From positions 50,457-114,456 of the forward strand of contig NZ_SJZJ01000008.1 of NCBI RefSeq assembly GCF_004337475.1: 64,000 nt of DNA, given 5' to 3'. Each line of letters opens with the position of its first letter. Within the stretch, counting starts at the first letter, position 1. The position numbers were made by a program, and so were the translations under genes. Source of the DNA: Nocardioides jejuensis (lineage in GTDB: Bacteria > Actinomycetota > Actinomycetes > Propionibacteriales > Nocardioidaceae). Of the stretch, positions 24,583 through 32,552 are shown piece by piece. Below the pieces are notes generated by a model that saw only the letters and a program-made list of their open reading frames with translations, had not been told where the DNA came from and did not search any database.

Positions 24583-26070
24583 GTGACTCCCCAGACGCGC
24601 GGGCTGCTGTTCGCCGGCACCACCTCCGACGCGGGCAAGAGCCTGGTGACGGCGGCGGCGTGTCGGCTGTTCGCGCGCAACGGCGTCAAGGTTGCGCCGT
24701 TCAAGAGCCAGAACATGAGCAACAACTCGATGGTCTGCTCGGACGGATCCGAGATCGGGCGCGCCCAGTGGCTGCAGGCAGTCGCTGCCGGCGCCGAGCC
24801 CGAGACGGCGATGAACCCCGTGCTGCTCAAGCCCGGCTCCGACCGCCGCAGCCACATCGTGCTCCTCGGCAAGCCGGCGGGGACGCTCGAGGCAGGCGAG
24901 TTCGCCACCGGCCGGGCCCACCTCGCGAAGGCGGCCTTCGAGGCCTACCGCGACCTGGCATCGCGCTACGACGTGGTGCTCAGCGAGGGCGCGGGCAGCC
25001 CGGCCGAGGTCAACCTGCGCGCGGGGGACTACGTCAACATGGGCCTCGCCCGCGAGATGCACCTGCCGGTGGTCGTCGTCGGCGACATCGACCGCGGCGG
25101 CGTGCTCGCGGCGATGTTCGGCACGCTCGGCATGCTCGAGCCGGCTGACCAGCGCCACCTCAAGGGCTGGATCGTCAACAAGTTCCGCGGCGACGTGGAG
25201 CTCCTGCGCCCCGGCCTCCGGACGCTGGAGGAGCGCACCGACCGCCCCGTGCTCGGTGTGATCCCGTGGCTCGCCGACCTCTGGCTCGACTCCGAGGACG
25301 CGCTGGCCATCGCCGGCTGGCAGCACCGCGTCGACCCGACGTTGCGGGTGGCCGCCGTCCGCTTCCCGCGGATCTCCAACGCGACGGACCTCGACGCGCT
25401 CGCCGCGGAGCCGGGCGTCGCGGTCGCCTTCACGACCTCGGCAGCCGAGCTCGCCGACGCGGACCTGGTGGTCCTGCCCGGCAGTCGCGCGACCTTGAGC
25501 GACCTCGCCTGGCTGCGCGAGCGAGGCCTTGATGCGGCGATCGCGCGCCGCGTCGTCGAGGGCAAGCCGGTCCTCGGCATCTGTGGCGGCAACCAGATGC
25601 TCGCCGCCACGATCCACGACCCGCTCGGCATCGAGGCCGGAAGCCCGACCAGCGTCGCCGGCCTCGGGCTCCTGCCCACACGGGTCGACTTCGGAGCCGA
25701 CAAGATCCTCGGTCGGCCCACCGGCTCGTGGCGCGGAGAGCACGTTGCGGCGTACGAGATCCACCACGGGGTGACGACGCTCGACGGCGACGCGCTGCGG
25801 GCGTGGGAGGCGTCGATGTTCCTCGACGGCTTCACGATGGGTGCGGTCTGGGGCACGACCTGGCACGGGGCGTTCGAGTCGGATGGTTTCCGCCGCGCGT
25901 TCCTCGCCGAGGTCGCCTCCCGGACGGGTTCGCCCTGGACACCGCAGCCCGATGCCCCCGGCTACGCCGACCGCCGCGAGGACATGCTCGACCGCCTCGC
26001 CGACGCCCTCGACGAGGCCGTCGGCTTCCAGCCGCTCATCGACCTCGTCGACGCAGGAGTGCAGCCATGA
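24583..26070 (+). CDS. cobQ: Cobyric acid synthase CobQ
   Basis: 495 residues. It amidates the b, d, e and g carboxylates of adenosylcobyrinic acid a,c-diamide, using glutamine and ATP. N-terminal synthetase domain: GTTSDAGKS P-loop variant, APFKSQNMSNNSMV and LSEGAGSPAEVNL. C-terminal glutamine amidotransferase: nucleophile in GICGGNQM (Cys about residue 334) and His in YEIHHG (about 394). GTG 24583 matches the usual N-terminus; ATG 24565 is in frame but overlaps cobD by 14 bases. Confidence 0.94.
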   Translation: MTPQTRGLLFAGTTSDAGKSLVTAAACRLFARNGVKVAPFKSQNMSNNSMVCSDGSEIGRAQWLQAVAAGAEPETAMNPVLLKPGSDRRSHIVLLGKPAGTLEAGEFATGRAHLAKAAFEAYRDLASRYDVVLSEGAGSPAEVNLRAGDYVNMGLAREMHLPVVVVGDIDRGGVLAAMFGTLGMLEPADQRHLKGWIVNKFRGDVELLRPGLRTLEERTDRPVLGVIPWLADLWLDSEDALAIAGWQHRVDPTLRVAAVRFPRISNATDLDALAAEPGVAVAFTTSAAELADADLVVLPGSRATLSDLAWLRERGLDAAIARRVVEGKPVLGICGGNQMLAATIHDPLGIEAGSPTSVAGLGLLPTRVDFGADKILGRPTGSWRGEHVAAYEIHHGVTTLDGDALRAWEASMFLDGFTMGAVWGTTWHGAFESDGFRRAFLAEVASRTGSPWTPQPDAPGYADRREDMLDRLADALDEAVGFQPLIDLVDAGVQP

Positions 26071-27272
26071 ACCGGGTGATCGTGGTCGGCATCGGCGCCG
26101 ACGGGTACGCCGGCCTGACCGGCGCCGCGCGCGCAGCCGTCGATGCTGCCGGTGTGGTCGTCGGCGGCCAGCGCCAGCTCGACCTCCTGCCCGACAGCGT
26201 GAGCGCCGAGCGCGTCGCCTGGCCGGTGCCCCTGCGACCGGCGGTGCGCCCGCTGGCTGAGGAGCACCGCGAGCGCGGCCTCGTCGTCCTGGCGAGCGGC
26301 GACCCCATGCACCACGGCATCGGCCGGACCCTCGTCGAGGAGCTCGGCGCGCCCGCCGTCCAGATCATCAGCCACCCCGGCTCCGTGAGCCTCGCGTGTG
26401 CGCGTATGGGCTGGCCCGTCGAGTCGACGCCGGTCGTCTCGACCCTCACCGGCCCGCTCGGTGCCGTGATGCGTCACGCCGGTCAGGGCCAGCAGATCCT
26501 GGTCCTCAACCGCGATGCATCGACGCCGGCGGCACTGGCGGCGTTCCTGACGGCGCACGGGTTCGGCGGCTCGCGGATCACGGTCCTCGCCGACCTCGGC
26601 GGTCGGGAGCGGAGCCTGCGCGGCTTCGCGGACCAGGCCGACTACTGGTCCGGGCAGCTGCCGGAGAGCGTGAGCATCAGCGCGGTGGAGTTCGCCGGGC
26701 CCCGCGCGATCCAGGAGACGCCGGGCCTGCCCGACGACCTCTTCGAGACCGACGGTCAGCTGACCAAGCGCCACGTCCGCGCCCTGACGCTGGCCACCCT
26801 CGCGCCCCGCCCCGGCGAGCTGCTCTGGGACATCGGTGGCGGTTCCGGCTCGATCGCGATCGAGTGGCTTCGCGCGCACGCCACGACACGTGCCGTCTGC
26901 GTCGAGCGCGACACCGAGCGGATCGGCCGGATCGTGCGCAACGCGGCGGTGCTCGGCGTACCCCGCCTGGAGGTCGTGGAGGGTGCCGCGCCCGCGTCGC
27001 TGGACGCGCTGCCGACGCCCGATGTGGTCTTCGTCGGCGGCGGCCTGACGGCAGACGGTGTCTTCGACGCCTGCTGGGCGGCACTGCCGAAGGGCGGCCG
27101 GTTCGTCACCAACGCAGTGACCCTCGAGTCCCAGGCCCTCGTCATGCGGCTCCAGAAGGAGCACGGCGGCGAGCTGGTCAAGATCGACGTGGCCCGGACG
27201 ACTCCGGTCGGCGGGTTCACCGGATGGCGCGCGGCGATGACCGTCGTGCAGTGGAGTGTGGAGAAGGCATGA
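26067..27272 (+). CDS. cobL: Precorrin-6Y C5,15-methyltransferase (decarboxylating) CobL
   Basis: 401 residues, a fusion of CbiE and CbiT. The N-terminal tetrapyrrole methyltransferase (residues ~1-200; GIGADGYAGLT, SGDPMHHGIG, HPGSVSLACARMG) methylates C5. The C-terminal class I SAM domain (WDIGGGSGSIAIEW) methylates C15 and decarboxylates the acetate at C12, giving precorrin-8X. ATGA overlap with cobQ. Confidence 0.94.
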   Translation: MNRVIVVGIGADGYAGLTGAARAAVDAAGVVVGGQRQLDLLPDSVSAERVAWPVPLRPAVRPLAEEHRERGLVVLASGDPMHHGIGRTLVEELGAPAVQIISHPGSVSLACARMGWPVESTPVVSTLTGPLGAVMRHAGQGQQILVLNRDASTPAALAAFLTAHGFGGSRITVLADLGGRERSLRGFADQADYWSGQLPESVSISAVEFAGPRAIQETPGLPDDLFETDGQLTKRHVRALTLATLAPRPGELLWDIGGGSGSIAIEWLRAHATTRAVCVERDTERIGRIVRNAAVLGVPRLEVVEGAAPASLDALPTPDVVFVGGGLTADGVFDACWAALPKGGRFVTNAVTLESQALVMRLQKEHGGELVKIDVARTTPVGGFTGWRAAMTVVQWSVEKA

Positions 27273-28018
27273 CCGTTCACTTCGTCGGCGCGGGCCCCGG
27301 GGCCCCCGACCTGATCACCGTGCGCGGCCTGCGCCTGCTCCAGACGGCCAAGGTCGTCATGTACGCCGGCGCGCTGGTGCCCGACGAGCTGCTCGCCGAG
27401 GTCCCGGCCGACGCCCGCCGGGTCGACACCCAGCACCTCGACCTGGTCGAGATCGTCGCGGAGTACGAGGCCGCCCACGCGGCCGGGCACGACGTCGTAC
27501 GGCTGCACTCGGGGGATCTGTCGCTCTACTCGGCCGTGGCCGAGCAGGCGCGTCGCCTCGAGGCGCTCGGCATCGACTACGACCTGTGCCCGGGTGTGCC
27601 CGCGTACGCCGCCGCGAGCGCCGCGCTCGGCCTCGAGCTGACGGTGCCGGAGGTCAACCAGTCGGTCGTCCTCACGCGGTTGAGCCGGCAGGCGAGCAAG
27701 ATGCCTCCGCGGGAGACGCTGGCCAACCTCGGCTCGGCCGGTGCCCTGATCGTGCTCCACCTGGCCACGCACCTCGTCGACGACGTCGTCGCGGAGCTCG
27801 AGCCCAACTACGGCCTCGACTGCCCGGCCGCCGTGGTCTTCCAGGCGTCACAGCCGGAGCAGCTGATCCTGCGTGGCACGCTCGGCGACATCGCCCAGCA
27901 GGTGAAGGACGCTGGCCTGAAGCGCTCCGCCGTGATCATGGTCGGCCGCTCGCTGGCAGCGGAGGGCTTCCGCGACTCGCACCTCTACAGCTGCGACCGC
28001 GATCGCTCGCTCGGCTGA
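27269..28018 (+). CDS. cobM: Precorrin-4 C11-methyltransferase CobM
   Basis: 249 residues, single tetrapyrrole methyltransferase domain: VHFVGAGPGAPDLITVRG, LHSGDLSLYSAVAEQ, CPGVPAYAAASAALG and NQSVVLTRLSRQASKMP. Transfers methyl from SAM to C11 of precorrin-4. ATGA overlap with cobL. The stop codon lies inside an 11-bp direct repeat (TCGGCTGACAG at 28011 and 28023). Confidence 0.94.
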   Translation: MTVHFVGAGPGAPDLITVRGLRLLQTAKVVMYAGALVPDELLAEVPADARRVDTQHLDLVEIVAEYEAAHAAGHDVVRLHSGDLSLYSAVAEQARRLEALGIDYDLCPGVPAYAAASAALGLELTVPEVNQSVVLTRLSRQASKMPPRETLANLGSAGALIVLHLATHLVDDVVAELEPNYGLDCPAAVVFQASQPEQLILRGTLGDIAQQVKDAGLKRSAVIMVGRSLAAEGFRDSHLYSCDRDRSLG

Positions 28019-28043
28019 CAGGTCGGCTGACAGACTGGGGCGC

Positions 28044-28454
28044 ATGACGCGCCCCGCTGACGACGGTCCGTTCTTCCACGGCACGAAGGCCGACCTCGGG
28101 ATCGGGGACCTGCTCACGGCGGGGTTCCGGTCGAACTACCGCCCCGAGATCGTCATGAACCACATCTACTTCACCGCGCTCCCTGACGGTGCCGGGCTGG
28201 CTGCCGAGCTCGCCTCGGGTGAGGGAGCTCCCCGGGTCTACCGGGTCGAGCCGACGGGGCCGTACGAGGACGACCCCAACGTCACCGACAAGAAGTTCCC
28301 CGGCAACCCGACGCGGTCCTACCGCAGCACGGAGCCGCTGCGCGTGGTCGACGAAGTCACCGACTGGATCCGGCTGGCGCCGGAGGCACTCCAGGCCTGG
28401 CGCGACCGGCTCGCGGTGATCCTCGACGAAGAGCGTGGCGAGATCATCAACTGA
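28044..28454 (+). CDS. arr: Rifampin ADP-ribosyltransferase Arr
   Basis: 136 residues, the normal length of Arr. The signature is complete: PFFHGTKADLGIGDLL (His about residue 12), NHIYFTAL (Tyr about 42) and DDPNVTDKKFPGNPTRSYRS (Asp about 77-80), matching the His-Tyr-Asp residues known from mycobacterial Arr. It transfers ADP-ribose from NAD+ to rifamycins and inactivates them. It starts 25 bp after cobM; its 3' end overlaps the convergent cbiD by 8 bases. Base composition does not differ visibly from its neighbours. Its position inside the cobalamin block is odd. Confidence 0.9.
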   Translation: MTRPADDGPFFHGTKADLGIGDLLTAGFRSNYRPEIVMNHIYFTALPDGAGLAAELASGEGAPRVYRVEPTGPYEDDPNVTDKKFPGNPTRSYRSTEPLRVVDEVTDWIRLAPEALQAWRDRLAVILDEERGEIIN

Positions 28455-29580
28455 GGGTGCGGGGCTCGCAGCGGCCCACGATCGCGCCGGCGCGGTCGAT
28501 GCAGACGACGTCGACGGCGACCGGTGCCTCGCGCAGCACGGCGAGCGCCTCGTCGGCAGCCCGCGCCGCGACCAGGTCCCCGAGCGGTACGCCGGCGGCC
28601 TGGGCCCGGTGCAGGGCCTCCAGGCCGGTGTTGCAGTCGGTGAGGTCGAGCTCGAATCCGCCCTCGGCTGCGATGGTGCCCAGGTGCGTGAGCGACACCT
28701 GCGAGCGACCCGAGTGCAGGTCGAGGTGGCCGGCGGCGAGCTTCGAGAGCTTGGCGAACCCGCCGACGATCGTCAGCCGCTCGATCGGGTGCCGGCGGAG
28801 GTACTTCAGCACCGCCCCGGCGAAGTCGCCCATGTCGAGCAGGGCATCGTCGGGCAGCCCATACTCCGCCACGGCGACCTTCTCCGACGTCGAGCCGGTG
28901 CAGCCCGCGACGTGGGTGTGCCCCGCGGCGCGCGCCACGTCGATGCCGCGGCGGATCGAGTCGATCCACGCCGAGCACGAGTAGGGGACGACGACGCCCG
29001 TCGTGCCCAGCACGGAGAGGCCGCCGAGGATCCCGAGCCGCGGGTTCCAGGTCTTGCGGGCCAGCTCCTCGCCGTGGTCGATGGAGATCTCCACGACGAG
29101 GTCGCCCGCGTCTCCGTGAGCGGCGGCGACCTCGGCCACATGCGCCGTGATGAAGGCACGAGGCATCGGGTTGATCGCCGGCTCACCGACGGCCAGCGGC
29201 AGGCCGGGCTTGGTCACCGTGCCGACGCCGGGCCCGGCGACGAAGGTGATCCCCGAGCCGGGCGCCCCGCGGCGTACGGTCGAACGGACCAGCGCCAGGT
29301 GGGTGACGTCGGGGTCGTCGCCGGCGTCCTTGGTGATGCCGGCCATGGCCCACGAGCCATCCGCCGCGAGCGTTTCGACCGTCAGCGCGAACGAGGGAGA
29401 GGCCGTCGGCAGCGTGATCGTCACCGGGTCGGGGAACTCGCCCGTCAGCAGCGCCGTGTACGCCGCCGTGGTCGCCGCCGTCGCGCACGCACCGGTCGTC
29501 CAGCCGGGGCGCAGGCCGGTGCGTTCGAGCTGCGCGGGGCGCCCGCTGGGCGTCGCCTCGGCTGCCTGCTCGCTCGTCAC
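28447..29580 (-). CDS. cbiD: Cobalt-precorrin-5B C1-methyltransferase CbiD
   Basis: 377 residues from GTG 29580. Motifs: RPGWTTGACATAATTAAY, GAPGSGITFVAGPGVGTVTKPGL, INPMPR, YSCSAWIDSI and TNLRL-type glycine region GGFAKLSKLAAGHLDLHS. CbiD methylates C1 in the cobalt-early (anaerobic) pathway; the aerobic pathway uses CobF, which is not in the window. A TTAGGCT box 7 bases before the start points to a leaderless mRNA. It is divergent from cobK with 36 bp between starts. Confidence 0.92.
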   Translation of the reverse strand: MTSEQAAEATPSGRPAQLERTGLRPGWTTGACATAATTAAYTALLTGEFPDPVTITLPTASPSFALTVETLAADGSWAMAGITKDAGDDPDVTHLALVRSTVRRGAPGSGITFVAGPGVGTVTKPGLPLAVGEPAINPMPRAFITAHVAEVAAAHGDAGDLVVEISIDHGEELARKTWNPRLGILGGLSVLGTTGVVVPYSCSAWIDSIRRGIDVARAAGHTHVAGCTGSTSEKVAVAEYGLPDDALLDMGDFAGAVLKYLRRHPIERLTIVGGFAKLSKLAAGHLDLHSGRSQVSLTHLGTIAAEGGFELDLTDCNTGLEALHRAQAAGVPLGDLVAARAADEALAVLREAPVAVDVVCIDRAGAIVGRCEPRTLS

Positions 29581-29616
29581 GCTCGTCAGCCTAACGACGC
29601 CGCTACTGTGGCGGGC

Positions 29617-30330
29617 GTGAGGATCCTGCTGTTGGGCGGTACGTCGGAAGCCCGCGAGCTCGCCACCCGTCTCGTCGCGTCGGGGCACGAGGTGGTCAGC
29701 TCCCTGGCCGGGCGCGTCAGCAACCCCGACCTCCCCGAGGGCGACGTGCGCGTCGGCGGGTTCGGCGGCCCGGACGGCCTCGCGGCGTACCTCACCGAGG
29801 AGAAGGTCGACGCGCTCGTCGACGCGACGCATCCGTTCGCCGAGCACATCTCCGCCAACGCCTACGCCGCGGCGGCGCAGACCGGCACGATGCACCTGCT
29901 GCTGCGGCGTCCCGGATTCCCCCGCCACCCGGAGTACGTCGTCGTCCCCGACGTCCACGCGGCGGCCGAGGCGATCACGCCGGGCTCCACGGTCTTCCTG
30001 ACGATCGGGCGACAGCAGGTGTCGGCGTTCGGGCACGTGGACGCGAAGTTCGTCATCCGCGCGATCGACCCGCCGTCGGTCCTGCCGCCACACCATGTGC
30101 TGGTGCTCGACCGTGGCCCCTTCGCGTTCGACGAGGAGATCGAGCTGATGCAGCGCCACGGCGTGGACACGCTCGTCACCAAGGACTCCGGGGGAGCGGC
30201 CACTGCGGCGAAGCTCGAGGCGGCGTCCCAGCTCGGGCTGACGGTCATCGTCGTGGCTCGCCCCGCAGTCCCCGAGGGCGCGCACGTCGTCGAGTCGGTC
30301 GAGCAGGTCATGCACCAGCTGGTGCGCTGA
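29617..30330 (+). CDS. cobK: Precorrin-6A reductase CobK
   Basis: 237 residues. Rossmann-like N-terminus RILLLGGTSEARELA, then VDATHPFAEHISANA, and C-terminal TKDSGGAATAAKLEAA. It reduces the macrocycle of precorrin-6A with NADPH. GTG 29617 is chosen; GTG 29608 in frame is an alternative. Shares a 36-bp divergent promoter region with cbiD. A dispersed repeat remnant follows the stop. Confidence 0.92.
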   Translation: MRILLLGGTSEARELATRLVASGHEVVSSLAGRVSNPDLPEGDVRVGGFGGPDGLAAYLTEEKVDALVDATHPFAEHISANAYAAAAQTGTMHLLLRRPGFPRHPEYVVVPDVHAAAEAITPGSTVFLTIGRQQVSAFGHVDAKFVIRAIDPPSVLPPHHVLVLDRGPFAFDEEIELMQRHGVDTLVTKDSGGAATAAKLEAASQLGLTVIVVARPAVPEGAHVVESVEQVMHQLVR

Positions 30331-30366
30331 GCCTCGATACGGCCTTCGGTCTGCTCGACCAGCCGA
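30330..30366. repeat. Short dispersed repeat remnant between cobK and cobIJ
   Basis: The gap between the two convergent genes is filled by GCCTCGATACGGCC...GGTCTGCTCGACCAGC. This is the TCGATACG...CTCGACCA type of imperfect palindrome that I recall as common in Nocardioides-like genomes. It may act as a weak bidirectional terminator. Confidence 0.4.
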
Positions 30367-31923
30367 TCAGTCGGGGTAGCGCCGCGGCGTCCAGACCACG
30401 GTCTCGCCGGTCGCGCGCTCCACGAGCTGCGTCTGCGAGGAGCCGACCAGGATCAGCGTGCGCATGTCGATGACGTCGGTGTCGAGGTCGCCGAGCGTCT
30501 GGATCCGGACCACCTCGGTGGGCCCGCCGATGTCCCGCGCGAGGACCACGGGGGTCTCGGGCTTGCGGACCTCGAGGAGGAGCGCCTTGAGGTCGACGAC
30601 CTGCTGGCGGCGTTCCTTGGAGGCGGGGTTGTAGATCGCGAGGACCAGATCGGCCTCGGCTGCCAACCGGATGCGGCGCGAGATGACGGACCACGGCTTG
30701 AGCCGGTCCGAGAGCGAGATCGTCGCGTAGTCGTGGCCGAGCGGCGCACCGACCCGGGCCGCGGCGGCGTGCGCGGCGGTCATGCCCGGCATCACGCGGA
30801 CCTCGATGCCGGAGTACTGCTCCTCGCAGGCGACCTCGAGGACGGCGGTCGCCATCGCGAAGACACCCGGGTCGCCGGAGCTGACCACGACGACGTTGCG
30901 ACCCTCGCGGGCGAGCGAGAGCGCGAACTCCGCGCGCTCCGACTCGACCTTGTTGTCGGAGAGGTGACGGACCTGCCCGGCGCGCTCGGGCACGCGCTTG
31001 ATGTACGTCGTGTAGCCGACGAGGTCGTCGGCGACTGCGAGCGCACCCTTGACCTCGGGGGTCAGCCAGAGCGGTCCGGCGGGGCCGGTGCCGATGACGG
31101 TGACCTTGCCGCGCCGAGACGGGGCTTGTGCCGCATCGGCGCCCTCGTTCGTCTGCAGCTCATCCGCGGCACCAGCCCCGTCTCGGCGCGGCGTCATGCC
31201 GGCGACCTTCGACGGCAGCACGGCCATCGAGAAGTACGGGACGGTCGCGGGGTCGACGTCGGCCAGTCGCTCGACGCGCTGCTCCGGCATCGTCGCGCGC
31301 TCGACGTACCACGCGTCGTCGAGCCGTCCGGCGGTCTCGAGCGCCGCGCGGATCGCCGGGAAGGTCCGGCCCATCTTCAGGATCACGGCCGAGTCGGTCG
31401 ACGCGATGCGCGCCGCGAGCTCCTCCTCGGGCAGCGTGCCGGGGAGCACGGTGAGCACCTCGCGGTCTTCCGTGAGCGGTACGCCGAGGGCGGCGACCGA
31501 CGCCTGGATCGAGCTCACGCCGGGGACCGTTTCGGTCACGTAGCGGTGCGCCAGGCGCTTGTGCATGTGCTGGTACGACGAGTAGATCAGCGGGTCGCCC
31601 TCGCTGAGGATCGCCACGGATCGACCGGCGTCGAGGTGTGCCGCAAGGCGCTCTGCGGCCGACTCGTAGAACTCCTCGATCGCGCCGCGGTAACCACCCG
31701 GGTGGTCCGTGGTCTCGGTCGTGAGCGGGTAGACGAGGTGCTCCTCGACGTGGTCCTCGCGGATGTACGCCGCGGCGATGCGTCGCGCGTTGGAGCGGCC
31801 GTGCTTCGCCGAGTGGTAGGCGACGACGTCGGCGAGGCCGATGACCTCGACGGCGCGCAGCGTCATCAGCTTCGGGTCGCCGGTGCCGAGGCCGACGCCG
31901 TACAGCTTTCCAGGGGCAGTCAT
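30367..31923 (-). CDS. cobIJ: CobIJ fusion: precorrin-2 C20- and precorrin-3B C17-methyltransferase
   Basis: 518 residues. CobI domain (about 1-240): GKLYGVGLGTGDPKLMTLRA, ILSEGDPLIYSSYQHMH, VPGVSSIQASVAALG. CobJ domain (about 275-518): VTVIGTGPAGPLWLTPEV, VVSSGDPGVFAMA, MPGMTAAHAAAARVGAPLG, DYATISLSDRLKPW. The first adds methyl at C20, the second at C17 with ring contraction. Such a fusion is normal in Actinobacteria. The linker (about residues 244-272) is encoded by a palindromic DNA element (31108-31192). ATG 31923 overlaps the cobH stop. Confidence 0.94.
   Translation of the reverse strand: MTAPGKLYGVGLGTGDPKLMTLRAVEVIGLADVVAYHSAKHGRSNARRIAAAYIREDHVEEHLVYPLTTETTDHPGGYRGAIEEFYESAAERLAAHLDAGRSVAILSEGDPLIYSSYQHMHKRLAHRYVTETVPGVSSIQASVAALGVPLTEDREVLTVLPGTLPEEELAARIASTDSAVILKMGRTFPAIRAALETAGRLDDAWYVERATMPEQRVERLADVDPATVPYFSMAVLPSKVAGMTPRRDGAGAADELQTNEGADAAQAPSRRGKVTVIGTGPAGPLWLTPEVKGALAVADDLVGYTTYIKRVPERAGQVRHLSDNKVESERAEFALSLAREGRNVVVVSSGDPGVFAMATAVLEVACEEQYSGIEVRVMPGMTAAHAAAARVGAPLGHDYATISLSDRLKPWSVISRRIRLAAEADLVLAIYNPASKERRQQVVDLKALLLEVRKPETPVVLARDIGGPTEVVRIQTLGDLDTDVIDMRTLILVGSSQTQLVERATGETVVWTPRRYPD
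31108..31192. repeat. Palindromic element inside cobIJ, in the inter-domain linker
   Basis: Arms of 27 bp at 31108-31134 and 31166-31192 are inverted repeats matching at 26 positions, around a 31-bp centre. The arm core is CGCCGAGACGGGGCTTGTG followed by CCGC. A 23-bp stretch of the left arm (31112-31134) is identical to 40606-40628 in the chelatase gene. The element is read in frame and codes for the linker RRDGAGAADELQTNEGADAA. Confidence 0.8.
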
Positions 31924-32552
31924 CGGATGATCTCCACGTCCGAGGCGAGCGCGTTGAGCGCGCCCGCGGTGATGGCGGAACCGCCGCGGCGGCCGTGCAC
32001 GACGAGCCACTCGAGGCCCAGGTTCGACTCCGCCAACGCGACCTTCGACTCGATCGCGCCGACGAACCCGACCGGGATGCCGAGGATCGCAGCGGGCTTC
32101 GGGCCGCCCGCGGCGATCATCTCGAGCAGATGGAAAAGAGCGGTGGGCGCGTTGCCGATCGCGACGACCGAACCTTCGAGCCGGTCACGCAGCAGCTCGA
32201 ACGCAGCGGCGGAGCGGGTGGTGCCCAGCTCGGCGGCGAGCGGCGCGACCCGCTCGTCGCGGATCAGGCAGATGACCTCGTTGTCCTTCGGCAGTCGGGC
32301 GCGGGTGACGCCGTACGCGACCATGTTGGCGTCGGTGATGATCGGCGCTCCGGCCTTGAGCGCCTCGCGCGCCGCGCGCGAGAAACCGGGGGAGTGCGCG
32401 ACGTCGGCCGGCAGGTCGGTCTGGCCGCAGGAGTGGATCATCCGGACGACGACGGGCTCGGTGAGCTCGTCGAACCGCGCCAGGTCCGACTCGCGACGGA
32501 TCATCGCGAACGACTCCTCGTAGATCGCGTTGCCGTCCTTCTCGTACTGCAT
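31920..32552 (-). CDS. cobH: Precorrin-8X methylmutase CobH
   Basis: 210 residues. YEKDGNAIYEESFAMIRRE, then VVRMIHSCGQTDL with the catalytic His (about residue 40), DANMVAYGV, GNAPTALF and GIPVGFVGAIESK. It moves the C11 methyl to C12, giving hydrogenobyrinate. ATG overlaps the cobG stop as ATGA, and its own stop overlaps cobIJ, so cobG-cobH-cobIJ are translationally coupled. Confidence 0.94.
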   Translation of the reverse strand: MQYEKDGNAIYEESFAMIRRESDLARFDELTEPVVVRMIHSCGQTDLPADVAHSPGFSRAAREALKAGAPIITDANMVAYGVTRARLPKDNEVICLIRDERVAPLAAELGTTRSAAAFELLRDRLEGSVVAIGNAPTALFHLLEMIAAGGPKPAAILGIPVGFVGAIESKVALAESNLGLEWLVVHGRRGGSAITAGALNALASDVEIIR

